A stretch of 64,000 nt of DNA from Cyclobacterium sp. (GTDB lineage: Bacteria > Bacteroidota > Bacteroidia > Cytophagales > Cyclobacteriaceae): positions 1 to 64,000 of the forward strand of contig NZ_JABURL010000028.1 in NCBI RefSeq assembly GCF_014762705.1. The letters are read 5' to 3'. Each line of letters starts with the position of its first letter. The first letter of the stretch is position 1. This document shows positions 8,966 to 16,632 of the stretch, piece after piece. The notes beneath the pieces were generated by a model that saw nothing but the letters and a program-made list of their open reading frames with translations, was not told the origin of the DNA and did no database searches. The translations under genes were made by a program, and so were the position numbers.

Positions 8966-9766
8966 ATGATCCAAAGACAGCTTTTCACTTTATTACTTAT
9001 AGGGGCATTTTCTTTATCCGGCTGGGCGCAAGGGGATTTTCCCGAAAAACCCAACCCTCCCCGGCTGGTAAATGATTTTTCGGAAACCCTTTCAGACCAG
9101 GAGGTGAGACAGCTGGAAAGTAAGCTTTTGGCCTACAATGACAGCACCTCTTCGCAGGTCAGTATCGTTATGATCAATTCCGTAGGGCCCTATGCCATCA
9201 GTGATTATGCGTTTCAATTGGGAGACAAGTGGGGGATAGGTAGAAAAGACAAGGACAATGGGGTACTAATCCTTGCTGCGATGAAAGACCGGCAGGTGTT
9301 TATTGCTACAGGATATGGCATGGAAGGAGCGATCCCGGATGCCCTGGCCAAGCGGATAGTCGAACAGCTTATTGTGCCCAACTTCCGGAAGCAAGACTAC
9401 TTTACAGGCCTGGACCAGGCCACGGACATGATCTTTAAGCTGGCTTCAGGTGAGTATGATGCGGAGCAGTTAAGCTCATCGGACCGGCCAGGGGGCCTCT
9501 TGCCATTTTTATTGATTTTTGCCATCGGCTTTGTGATTTTGAGCCTGATCAAAAACCGGAAGGACAACAACAACCACATGGGGGGAAAACGTGGCGGTGT
9601 GGATTTCTTCACTACCATGATGCTTGCCAGTATGCTTGGCGGCAACCGGGGTAAGTTTGGAGACTTCTCCTCAGGAAGCGGAGGCTTTGGCGGCGGTGGA
9701 GGAGGATCCTTCGGTGGATTCGGCGGCGGTAGCTTTGGCGGTGGAGGTGCAGGCGGAAGCTGGTAA
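8966..9766 (+). CDS. TPM domain protein with signal peptide, membrane anchor and glycine-rich tail (YgcG-like)
   Basis: A 266-residue YgcG-like protein. Residues 1-21 form a signal peptide (ending SGWAQ), residues 30-155 the TPM domain (VNDFSETLSDQEV at its start, IGRKDKDNGVLILAAM in the core), residues 172-193 a membrane helix, and the last 45 residues a glycine/phenylalanine/serine-rich tail (GGFGGGGGGSFGG repeats). The architecture TPM-TM-Gly-rich tail is typical for the membrane partner of LemA. It follows the soluble TPM gene by six bases. The Gly-rich tail is antisense to a false proline-rich frame. Confidence 0.88.
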   Translation: MIQRQLFTLLLIGAFSLSGWAQGDFPEKPNPPRLVNDFSETLSDQEVRQLESKLLAYNDSTSSQVSIVMINSVGPYAISDYAFQLGDKWGIGRKDKDNGVLILAAMKDRQVFIATGYGMEGAIPDALAKRIVEQLIVPNFRKQDYFTGLDQATDMIFKLASGEYDAEQLSSSDRPGGLLPFLLIFAIGFVILSLIKNRKDNNNHMGGKRGGVDFFTTMMLASMLGGNRGKFGDFSSGSGGFGGGGGGSFGGFGGGSFGGGGAGGSW

Positions 9767-10066
9767 CTTTTGCAACATCGCTCATATGGGTTTTTTCGCC
9801 AAGGTCTCAAAAAGTCATCTGGTAAAAGTTGATATTCCCGTTGATATATTCTGCTGAATTGGACCAGGTGCGTAACCTGTGATTTCCCCATGTACTAAGG
9901 AAAGGATTAATAGCTTGAATTCGTACAATTTTTTTTGAACTCAGGTTTCCCGATTTGAATCATCCCTAACAACAACACCGGATCCTCTCCTGCAAAATCA
10001 GATCAGCCTCCCTGACGATCAACAGCAATAAACCTAAAAAAAAACAATAAAAAATTGAGAAACTGA
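9767..10066. other. Intergenic stretch without recognisable gene
   Basis: About 300 bases between the LemA/TPM operon and the ArsR operon promoter. No coding frame, hairpin terminator or repeat could be supported. Confidence 0.5.
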
Positions 10067-10092
10067 ATAGTTGCATATATATTTGCAACCAT
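10067..10092 (+). promoter_or_regulatory. Promoter with embedded ArsR-type operator
   Basis: A dyad GTTGCA-N8-TGCAAC (10070-10089; extended arms ATAGTTGCA and TGCAACCAT) overlaps a perfect Bacteroidota -7 box TATATTTG (10078-10085), with TTG at 10055-10057 as a -33 element after a 20-base spacer. The operon's ArsR protein would block the promoter when bound. The position 37 bases upstream of the first start codon supports this. Binding itself is inferred. Confidence 0.65.
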
Positions 10093-10121
10093 ATAGTTTC
10101 AAGATTCTTTAAACAATTTTC

Positions 10122-10688
10122 ATGAGGAAATTAAAATTACAAGTGCAGCTAACTGTTGACGGATTTATAGAAGGGGAGAAGGGAGAAATGGATTGGATGA
10201 CAATGAATTGGTCTGATGACTTAAAAAGCTATGTCGACGGATTGTTGCAACCTGTTGATACCATATTACTTGGTAGGCATTTAGCAGCGGGTTTTATTCC
10301 TCATTGGGAAGCTGTTGCTAATGATAAGGAGAATCCTGAGCGGGAGGCAGGGATTAAATTTACTGAAATACATAAAATTGTTTTCAGCAAAACATTGACA
10401 AAATCTTTATGGGAAAACACAGCCATAGAGAATGGGGATTTTGTGGAAGCGATTAAGGCACTTAAACAGCAACCCGGTAGTGAAATGATTGTATATGGCG
10501 GGGGCAAATTCGTTTCGTCTTTAATTAGAGAAAAATTAATCGATGAATTGCATTTATTCATAAATCCGGCAATCATTGGCAAAGGGATGTCAATTTTCAA
10601 GGAAGCAGAACCAAGCCAAAAGCTGAGTTTGCTCGCTTCCCGGCAATTTGCCTGTGGAATAGTTGTCCTTGTATATCAGACCGGTTAA
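10122..10688 (+). CDS. Dihydrofolate reductase family protein (RibD C-terminal domain)
   Basis: A 188-residue protein of the RibD C-terminal/dihydrofolate reductase-like fold. It starts [19 protein letters not shown], the usual opening strand. Further motifs are [10 protein letters not shown] (cofactor loop), IVFSKTL and a [11 protein letters not shown] segment that binds the dinucleotide phosphate. Such proteins are NAD(P)H-dependent reductases of largely unknown substrate. It is the first gene of a four-gene run with ArsR, SRPBCC and DoxX proteins and follows the promoter/operator at 10067-10092, so it is probably induced with them. Confidence 0.88.
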   Translation: MRKLKLQVQLTVDGFIEGEKGEMDWMTMNWSDDLKSYVDGLLQPVDTILLGRHLAAGFIPHWEAVANDKENPEREAGIKFTEIHKIVFSKTLTKSLWENTAIENGDFVEAIKALKQQPGSEMIVYGGGKFVSSLIREKLIDELHLFINPAIIGKGMSIFKEAEPSQKLSLLASRQFACGIVVLVYQTG

Positions 10689-10690
10689 TC

Positions 10691-11008
10691 ATGCGAAGAG
10701 ATGTGTTTCAGGCGATAGCGGACCCCACCCGGCGAGCAATAATCATGCTTTTGACAGTGGGTGCATTGACACCTAATGCCATAGCAGAACATTTTGACAG
10801 CAGCAGACAGGCCGTTTCAAAACATTTAAAAATCCTTACCGAATGTGATATTGTAAAGCAGGAGCAACAAGGCAGGGAAATTCATTATCACCTCAATGCG
10901 GAAAAAATGGCAGCAGTAGAAGACTGGTTGAAGCAATTCAAGCAATTGATTGGCCAAAGATTCAAGCAGCTGGACGAGGTATTGGACCAATTAAAATTTA
11001 ATAAATAA
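10691..11008 (+). CDS. ArsR-family winged-helix repressor
   Basis: A 105-residue ArsR/SmtB-type regulator. The sequence opens with [16 protein letters not shown], the conserved first helices, and the recognition helix region is [13 protein letters not shown]. The wing is GREIHYHLN. No metal-binding CxC motif is present, so it belongs to the non-metal SdpR-like group frequently linked to SRPBCC proteins. It begins two bases after the reductase and its last codon overlaps the ATG of the SRPBCC gene (ATAATGA junction at 11006-11010). It most likely autoregulates through the dyad upstream of the operon. Confidence 0.9.
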   Translation: MRRDVFQAIADPTRRAIIMLLTVGALTPNAIAEHFDSSRQAVSKHLKILTECDIVKQEQQGREIHYHLNAEKMAAVEDWLKQFKQLIGQRFKQLDEVLDQLKFNK

Positions 11009-11517
11009 TGAGCAAATCGATTTTATTCAATTTCGAGGTTGACAAATCAAATCAACAGATCCATGTAACAAGATCCTTCCATGCACCTGTCGATCTGGTC
11101 TGGTCCGCCTGGACGAAAGCCGAAATTCTTGACCGATGGTGGGCACCCAAACCTTGGGTCGCCAAAACAAAATACATGGATTTTAAGGAGGGAGGGCATT
11201 GGCTTTATGCCATGATAAGCCCTGAAAATGAGAAAAACTGGAGCAGGGTTGATTACCTCAGCATTGAGCATCAGAAATCATTTTCTGCTTTCGATGGTTT
11301 TTGTGATTCCGAGGGTAAAATTAATACCACGCTACCACGAAATAAATGGGAAAATAATTTTGAGCAATTTGGCGAACAGACCCTAGTCAATATTCGGTTG
11401 ACATTTGATTCTTTGGAGGACCTTGAAAAAATAGTTGAAATGGGTTTCAAAGAAGGTTTCACGGCAGGTCTCAAAAATTTAGACCAATATATTGCTTCTC
11501 AAATCAGCTTAGACTAA
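11008..11517 (+). CDS. SRPBCC/AHSA1-domain protein
   Basis: A 169-residue START-like SRPBCC protein of the AHSA1 (Aha1 C-terminal-like) group. Typical family segments are VTRSFHAPVDLVWSAWT, followed by a WWAPKPW motif, FKEGGHWLYAM and the C-terminal helix GFTAGLKNLDQYI. The fold has a deep hydrophobic pocket for a small ligand. The start overlaps the end of the ArsR gene, indicating translational coupling. ArsR plus AHSA1 pairs are widespread; the ligand is unknown, and a role in sensing or handling a toxic hydrophobic compound is only inferred. Confidence 0.9.
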   Translation: MSKSILFNFEVDKSNQQIHVTRSFHAPVDLVWSAWTKAEILDRWWAPKPWVAKTKYMDFKEGGHWLYAMISPENEKNWSRVDYLSIEHQKSFSAFDGFCDSEGKINTTLPRNKWENNFEQFGEQTLVNIRLTFDSLEDLEKIVEMGFKEGFTAGLKNLDQYIASQISLD

Positions 11518-11544
11518 AAATTATATAAAAAAACCCTAAAAAAG

Positions 11545-11922
11545 ATGAAACAAAAAGCATACAACGTAATTTCTATCCTCTTTGGGTTGCTACTTATGAA
11601 TGGGGGATTGAACAAATTTTTCAATTATATGCCAGTGCCAGAAGGCTTGCCTGAAGCCCTGGTCAAAGATAATTTGGCCCTTATGGAAATCGAATGGCTA
11701 ATGCCGCTGATAGGATTTGCAGAGGTTTTGGGTGGACTTCTAATTTTCTTCCCAAAAACAAGAGCGTTGGGAGCTTTGGTGGTATTTCCGGTAATGGTGG
11801 GCATTCTGCTTACACACATTTTTGTAGCACCAGAAGGGCTTGTAATAGCACTAATCATTTGGGCAATTCTTCTTTGGATACTATTTGAAAACCGGAGCAA
11901 ATACCTCAATTTATTAAAGTAA
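11545..11922 (+). CDS. DoxX-like small membrane protein
   Basis: A 125-residue, four-helix membrane protein of the DoxX/DoxD-like family. Helices are roughly at residues 7-23, 46-66, 70-90 and 95-115. The FGLLLMNGGLNKFFNYMP opening and EVLGGLLIFFPKTR loop are typical. It starts 27 bases after the SRPBCC gene and closes the operon. In this family, members have been linked to quinone or thiol redox stress; here no specific function can be read. Confidence 0.85.
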   Translation: MKQKAYNVISILFGLLLMNGGLNKFFNYMPVPEGLPEALVKDNLALMEIEWLMPLIGFAEVLGGLLIFFPKTRALGALVVFPVMVGILLTHIFVAPEGLVIALIIWAILLWILFENRSKYLNLLK

Positions 11923-12136
11923 ATTTCTTTATTTTTTACCGTTATTTATTGAATAATTGATTTAAAAAATGTAATTTAATCAACATACTGCTTTTCAAAT
12001 TCCCTAATTTGGTCATGCATACCTATTGGAAAACTGATTGTTTACAATAAATATCCATAGACACCAAAGTTGACCTATAGCGGGAATGAGCATGCTTGGG
12101 AAGATTAGATAAAATCAGACAATAAACTTTTATAAA

Positions 12137-13192
12137 ATGATATTGCGAAAAAAAATCCTTTACCTCTCTCTGACCATGCTGGCCAGCTTTGGATTTATCC
12201 CTGCATCCAAAACCTGTACCCGCCTGGTGTACAAGGGTCCCAATAATACCGTTCTCACGGGAAGGACCATGGATTTTTCTCTGGAAATTCCGGCCAATCA
12301 GTGGATTTTTCCCCGTGGTATGAAGCGGAATGGGGAAGTGGGTAGAAATTCCATCGAATGGGTATCCAGGTATGGTAGCCTGGCGGTTAGTTCCTGGGAC
12401 ATTTCCACCACCGATGGCATGAACGAAAAGGGTCTTGTGGCCAATATGCTCTGGCTGGTGGAGTCTTCCTACCCTTCTTTCAACAAGGAGGGAAACACCA
12501 GGGGACTGGCCATATCGCTCTGGGCCCAGTATGTACTAGACAATTTCGCCACCGTTGCAGAGGCCGTAGCGGAAATGAGGGATGCCGATTTTGCCATTGT
12601 ATCGGATTTTATTCCGGGCACGGATAAATTTACCACAGTACACCTGTCTATTTCCGATGCCAGTGGCGACAGTGCCATATTGGAATACATTGCGGGAAAA
12701 CTGGTCATCCACCATGATGCTTCCTATCAGGTAATGACCAATGATCCTCCCTACGAGCAACAAATGGCCATCGGCAAGTATTGGGAAAACATTCCAGGCA
12801 AGACTTTTTTGCCGGGATCGGTGACTTCCTCCGACCGTTTTGTGCGTGCCTCATTCTTTCTCAATGCAATCCCTCAGACTGATAATACCCGTGTAGCGGT
12901 CGCCAGTGTTTTTAGTGTAATCCGGAACGTTTCTGTACCTTATGGTTTTGAAATAGAGGGTTACCCCAATCTGTCCACCACCCGCTGGCGGATGGTAGCC
13001 GATCAGAAAAATCTCGTCTACTATTTCGAAACGGCCTTGACGCCGAATGCCTTTTGGGTGGATTTGAAAAAAATCGATTTCAGCGAAAAGGCTCCGGTAC
13101 GCAAACTGGATTTATCCAATAACCGCACCTATTCGGGAGAAACTTCAGATAACTTTAAAAAATCAGCACCTTTCCGTTTTATTGGTTTGTAG
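12137..13192 (+). CDS. Choloylglycine hydrolase/penicillin acylase family amidase
   Basis: A 351-residue Ntn-hydrolase of the linear amide C-N hydrolase family (choloylglycine hydrolase, penicillin V acylase). The signal peptide is residues 1-26, and cleavage before C27 in SKTCTRLVYKG would expose the nucleophilic cysteine as the new N-terminus. Other family positions are an arginine and aspartate in TGRTMDFS, VSSWDIS and the NDPPYEQQ asparagine. It is likely periplasmic. Substrate could be bile-acid-like, acyl-homoserine-lactone-type or beta-lactam amides; nothing nearby decides. It stands alone, with a 214-base AT-rich upstream region. Confidence 0.88.
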   Translation: MILRKKILYLSLTMLASFGFIPASKTCTRLVYKGPNNTVLTGRTMDFSLEIPANQWIFPRGMKRNGEVGRNSIEWVSRYGSLAVSSWDISTTDGMNEKGLVANMLWLVESSYPSFNKEGNTRGLAISLWAQYVLDNFATVAEAVAEMRDADFAIVSDFIPGTDKFTTVHLSISDASGDSAILEYIAGKLVIHHDASYQVMTNDPPYEQQMAIGKYWENIPGKTFLPGSVTSSDRFVRASFFLNAIPQTDNTRVAVASVFSVIRNVSVPYGFEIEGYPNLSTTRWRMVADQKNLVYYFETALTPNAFWVDLKKIDFSEKAPVRKLDLSNNRTYSGETSDNFKKSAPFRFIGL

Positions 13193-13210
13193 GTTTTTTA
13201 TTTATTAATA

Positions 13211-13413
13211 AAGCCCCCTATGTGAACTATGCAACTATGTGGTTAAGGAATTACCAGGTAGGTTTTTGGTATGGAATTCCAATTGTAATAATATTTTAAA
13301 ATCTTACCACATAGCACATATAGGGCACATAGTTTTTCTGTTGTAACCGAGTATCGTTTAAAAGGGTGTATTTAAAAGCGAAGCCTGCTAAGTGAACTAT
13401 TCAACTATGTGGT
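13211..13413. repeat. Short trimeric repeats downstream of the GxxExxY gene
   Basis: Three related elements. Copy 1 (13211-13244) contains CTATGTGAACTATGCAACTA followed by TGTGGTT. Copy 2 (13304-13336) is in inverse orientation (TACCACATAGCACATATAGG, then GCACATAG). Copy 3 (13381-13413) is a diverged direct copy. Each is built from a CTATG-based unit of 8-9 bases repeated three times. The first copy is 33/34 identical to the element at 14087-14120 on the far side of the GxxExxY gene. Confidence 0.8.
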
Positions 13414-13443
13414 AAAAAAATATCACCATCTACCATAATGATT

Positions 13444-13854
13444 CTATAAAAGCTTTTTGTAATTTTCGTTTACGAATGTTTTTTGTCCTTCATGGAAAAC
13501 ATTGGTCACATTAAAATTTATCAAAATTCCTTTTGGTGCGCTGAGTAACTTCATGTATCCCAGAATTTGAGCGTAGAATATAGGCGTAAATTCCTTAGCA
13601 GCTTTTATTTCTACCACTAAACAATCCTCTACATAAAAATCGAAGGTAAGGTCCAAATCAATTAATTCCCCTTTATAGTCAAATGGCATTTTGACCTGCT
13701 CAATAAAATTTATTCCCCTCAAGTTTAACTCTCTTGAAAGGCATTTTTGGTAAACTTTTTCCAAAAGCCCGGGTCCTAAAATCTTATGAACTTCTATTGC
13801 AGCACCAATTACCTCAAAAGTTAATTTATCTAAATACTTTTTCGACCGTTCCAT
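13444..13854 (-). CDS. GxxExxY family protein (PD-(D/E)XK nuclease fold)
   Basis: A 136-residue GxxExxY protein. The name-giving motif is GLLEKVY inside EVHKILGPGLLEKVYQ, and the nuclease-like core is LTFDFYVEDCLVVEIKAAKE (D and ExK). The start at 13854 (MERSKKYLDK) fits the family better than the ATG five codons upstream. These small nuclease-fold proteins are typically found beside genus-wide short repeats, and that is what is seen here: related repeats lie on both sides (13211-13413, 14011-14041 and 14087-14120). It may be a mobile or repeat-linked gene. The activity is unknown. Confidence 0.88.
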   Translation of the reverse strand: MERSKKYLDKLTFEVIGAAIEVHKILGPGLLEKVYQKCLSRELNLRGINFIEQVKMPFDYKGELIDLDLTFDFYVEDCLVVEIKAAKEFTPIFYAQILGYMKLLSAPKGILINFNVTNVFHEGQKTFVNENYKKLL

Positions 13855-14010
13855 GAATAAAAATTTCAAGGCTTTTTAAAACATTTATGTATTTAGTAAA
13901 TCTTAATTTATACAAATTATTTTCCTTTTCAAACTTAAAAGTAAAAACTGTCATGGAGGCACTTAGAAGGGATTTGCTATCATTATTAAATTTCCAAACG
14001 GTAACAACCC

Positions 14011-14120
14011 AACCACATATTACACATAGGATACATAGTTATTTGTTACAAAACCATGATATGGAGTAGGTTTCTTATTTAAAATAAAGCCCCCTATGTG
14101 AACCATGCAACTATGTGGTT
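14011..14120. repeat. Short trimeric repeats upstream of the GxxExxY gene
   Basis: An inverse element at 14011-14041 (AACCACATATTACACATAGG, then ATACATAGTT) and a direct element at 14087-14120 (CCCCTATGTGAACCATGCAA, then CTATGTGGTT). The direct element matches the one at 13211-13244 at 33 of 34 positions. Together with the downstream set they frame the GxxExxY gene. The rest of the 13870-14228 interval has no supported gene. Confidence 0.8.
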
Positions 14121-14228
14121 CAATAGGCATCACCGTCAACAATATTAAGGGAAGGCCAGCTACATGGAATAGGATATATCTTCTTTAAAATCAAAGCCAG
14201 ATAATAATTTAGTTTAAATCCATCTTTT

Positions 14229-15737
14229 TTATTTTCCTAACAATTTCACACTTTCATACCCAACAAAACTGATGGTAAGGGGTACTGATTGTGCGATTTT
14301 AAATGAAAACTGCCCATTTATATCCGTTACTGTTCCCAAATAGGGGTCCTCTGTTACTATTGTTGCCCCAGGAAGGGGATACCCTAATGGGTCTCGGACG
14401 GTACCCTTCCAGAGGCCATCTGAGTAGCTCGCATCAACAATAAGTTGGCCGTTTCTCTGCTCTACTCCCTCTACGGTAATTTCACCTGATGGAAGCTTGT
14501 CCGGATTCGATTGGTTAAGGCCAAATAAAATGGGCAAAACCATTTGGACACGTACGGGTCTGCCTCGCTGTTTACCCGGGTGGAAAGCAGGCCCATTTTT
14601 TATTACCCTTTCGGCCTCCTCATCACAGCCGAAACCAATTCCTTTTATGGCCTTTATGTTTGATAGAGAACCGTCTTTTTCAACGATAAATTGTACTTCT
14701 ACCGCCCCTTCAATCCCTTTCCGGCGAGCCTCCAGCGGGTATTCCAGTTCTGTTGCGATATAGTTGTAATAGGCTGCCATTCCTCCCTGAGCCATGGGTT
14801 GGGACGCTGTTTCACCAGACTGCTCCCATCCGGATTGACCTGTTTTTGCTTTTGTCGAAAGTGATTGCCGGGCATTAATTTGCAGGGAAAACCCGGCAAT
14901 AATCAATAGGGATAATAAACTGAAACTGAAGATTCTCAACTGCATCGTCTTTTTGGTTAATGGTTTGTTCATCATGATTAGTCGGTTTTTAAGAGAGGAA
15001 GATGCCATGGAAATAGTCCAGGCAACCTGCTGGGTTCGAACAGTTAGTTCAAATAATAATTTTTTGTAGGCTATGGCTTGTGTCGTATGTTGCACTTTTT
15101 GGTCTGCCAGGTACTCATGGTTCAGTACCATGGCTTTTTTTACCAGATAAACTATGGGATTAAACCAGCAAATAACCGTCAAAAACTCCATTAGGATCAG
15201 GTCAAGATGGTGTTTTTCCCTAATATGAACCAATTCATGCTCAATGATCATCGCTGTTTTTTCATTGGTTTCGCTATAGTCCGAAGGATGCATGAAAATG
15301 TACTTGCCAAAGCTGAAAGGAGTATGTACATCCGCAGAAAGGACTAAAAATGCTCCCTTTATGCGGCGAAAGGACCTTTCCTGTGTCCATGTGATAAGGT
15401 TGGACAAAGCCTTCAATTTTTTGACCAGCAGAAACAGAAATACCAGCAGGTAAACTGTTATTAATAGATGTAATAGAGAAAAATTCTGCGGAGATGGTTC
15501 CGGATTGGTACGGTATATTTCCGGATTTTGAACAAGTTTTATATAGGTTGACTGAACCGGAACTTCCTGCGGCAGGAATACCGGGAGACTGAGGAAAGGA
15601 ATAAGCATGGCACAGGGAATAATAAAAATTAGTACCCACCGGTTTAAAAGAAATGATTTCTCCTTCCCCAGAAAAAGATGGAAGAGCAAGTAGAGGATAG
15701 CAGAAGAGGCGATAAACTTTAACAGGATCCACATCAT
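14229..15737 (-). CDS. BlaR1-type M56 metallopeptidase fused to TonB C-terminal and CarboxypepD_reg-like domains
   Basis: A 502-residue antirepressor-type membrane protease. Four membrane helices lie around residues 5-20, 33-53, 87-105 and 270-287, and the zinc motif HELVH (167-171) with NHEYLAD (E208) marks an M56 peptidase. After the last helix comes a periplasmic part with a TonB C-terminal domain (about 322-408, starting YPLEARRKGIEGAVEV) and a CarboxypepD_reg-like beta domain (about 440-502). By analogy to BlaR1, the protease would inactivate the repressor encoded by the overlapping upstream gene (4-base overlap, 15734-15737). The fused TonB domain suggests input from or output to outer-membrane transport. 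A mirror-image pair lies at 16267-18035. Confidence 0.88.
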   Translation of the reverse strand: MMWILLKFIASSAILYLLFHLFLGKEKSFLLNRWVLIFIIPCAMLIPFLSLPVFLPQEVPVQSTYIKLVQNPEIYRTNPEPSPQNFSLLHLLITVYLLVFLFLLVKKLKALSNLITWTQERSFRRIKGAFLVLSADVHTPFSFGKYIFMHPSDYSETNEKTAMIIEHELVHIREKHHLDLILMEFLTVICWFNPIVYLVKKAMVLNHEYLADQKVQHTTQAIAYKKLLFELTVRTQQVAWTISMASSSLKNRLIMMNKPLTKKTMQLRIFSFSLLSLLIIAGFSLQINARQSLSTKAKTGQSGWEQSGETASQPMAQGGMAAYYNYIATELEYPLEARRKGIEGAVEVQFIVEKDGSLSNIKAIKGIGFGCDEEAERVIKNGPAFHPGKQRGRPVRVQMVLPILFGLNQSNPDKLPSGEITVEGVEQRNGQLIVDASYSDGLWKGTVRDPLGYPLPGATIVTEDPYLGTVTDINGQFSFKIAQSVPLTISFVGYESVKLLGK

Positions 15738-16105
15738 TTTTTTCTGCGTTTGATTTCAGTTTCGACCAGTTCTTTAATTTCTTCCAACTCCCTGGTGCTC
15801 AGGTCTGCTTTTTTGGTAAAGAAGGAAGCAAACTGAAGCGGACTGTCGGAGAAAAAGTCTTTGATAATCGTATTCACCTGTCCGGAAAAATAATCCGGTT
15901 TTTCTACAAGGGCATGGTATTGCCTGGAATTTCCATAAAGCTTGAATCCAACGAAACCTTTTTTCTGCATGCGCATGAGTAAAGTGGCTACGGTACTGGG
16001 GGCAGGTTTGGGTTCCGGATGAATTTCCAGGATTTCTTTCATAAACAAAGGCTGGTTGGACCAGATTAAGTTCATTAGTTTTTCTTCAGATTTGGATAAC
16101 TTCAT
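15734..16105 (-). CDS. BlaI/MecI-family repressor
   Basis: A 123-residue BlaI/MecI winged-helix repressor. It opens MKLSKSEEKLMNLIW; the recognition region is PKPAPSTVATLLMRMQKKGF, with HALVEKPDYF near the wing. The C-terminal half forms the dimerisation helices. It overlaps the downstream M56 gene by four bases and is divergent from a paralogous BlaI gene. The promoter dyad at 16124-16141 probably is its own operator. Release is expected through proteolysis by the M56 partner. Confidence 0.92.
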   Translation of the reverse strand: MKLSKSEEKLMNLIWSNQPLFMKEILEIHPEPKPAPSTVATLLMRMQKKGFVGFKLYGNSRQYHALVEKPDYFSGQVNTIIKDFFSDSPLQFASFFTKKADLSTRELEEIKELVETEIKRRKK

Positions 16106-16123
16106 TCTACATTTAGATATTTG

Positions 16124-16141
16124 TTTCTACAAACATAGAAA
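16124..16141 (-). promoter_or_regulatory. BlaI operator overlapping a -7 box (leftward promoter)
   Basis: The plus strand reads TTTCTACAAACATAGAAA, a dyad with six-base perfect arms. On the minus strand it contains TATGTTTG (16130-16137), a perfect match to the Bacteroidota -7 consensus TAnnTTTG. It lies about 25 bases upstream of the leftward BlaI start. BlaI/MecI repressors bind TACA-N2-TGTA-type dyads, so autorepression is a reasonable inference. Confidence 0.6.
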
Positions 16142-16222
16142 TAATTTTTAAACAAAAAAAATATTTCCTGTTTTTTAATGGTTAAAATTTTTTATGATAT
16201 AATTTGTTAGTTTAAATATTTA

Positions 16223-16238
16223 CTCTACATTTGTAGAG
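16223..16238 (+). promoter_or_regulatory. BlaI operator overlapping a -7 box (rightward promoter)
   Basis: A dyad CTCTACA-TT-TGTAGAG with seven-base perfect arms contains the BlaI/MecI core TACA-N2-TGTA. It also contains TACATTTG (16226-16233), a perfect -7 box, with TTG at 16204-16206 and a 19-base spacer as -33. The predicted transcript would begin near 16240, which favours the TTG at 16267 over that at 16240 as start codon of the downstream repressor. Confidence 0.65.
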
Positions 16239-16266
16239 ATTGATATTAAAACATAGAGATATTCCC

Positions 16267-16632
16267 TTGTCTAAAACCGAAGAAAAACTCATGGAAATTA
16301 TTTGGAAACAGCAAAGGGTTTTCATGAAAGACATTATTGATAAGTATCCTCACCCAAAACCTGCGACAACCACTATCGCAACCTTATTAAAAAGGATTCA
16401 GGAAAAAGGTTTTGTGGCCTACAATACTCTTGGCAACTCCAGGGAATATTACCCCTTGGTCAATAAAGAAAATTATTTTTCCAGCCATGTTAATGGATTG
16501 ATTAAAAACTACTTTGACAATTCACCTATGCAGTTTGCCTCATTTTTTACCACTGCAACAAATCTCACCACTTCAGAATTGGAGGACTTGACAATGATTG
16601 TAGACAAAGAAATTAAACAGAAGCAAAAATGA
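16267..16632 (+). CDS. BlaI/MecI-family repressor (second copy)
   Basis: A 121-residue BlaI/MecI repressor paralogous to the divergent one at 15734-16105. The aligned openings are SKTEEKLMEIIW here and SKSEEKLMNLIW there, and the recognition helix PKPATTTIATLLKRIQEKGF is almost the same. No ATG is available at the N-terminus; TTG at 16267 aligns with the paralog start and follows the promoter, while TTG at 16240 would be leaderless. The stop overlaps the ATG of the next M56 gene (ATGA, 16629-16632), indicating coupling. Confidence 0.88.
   Translation: MSKTEEKLMEIIWKQQRVFMKDIIDKYPHPKPATTTIATLLKRIQEKGFVAYNTLGNSREYYPLVNKENYFSSHVNGLIKNYFDNSPMQFASFFTTATNLTTSELEDLTMIVDKEIKQKQK

Noticed and set aside
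9397-9891. A 164-codon proline-rich frame on the minus strand
   Set aside because: It is the complement of the glycine-rich tail of the TPM protein; composition is explained by that.
13211-14120. CRISPR array
   Set aside because: Copies are irregularly spaced, in both orientations, diverged, and a gene lies in the middle. No cas genes are present.
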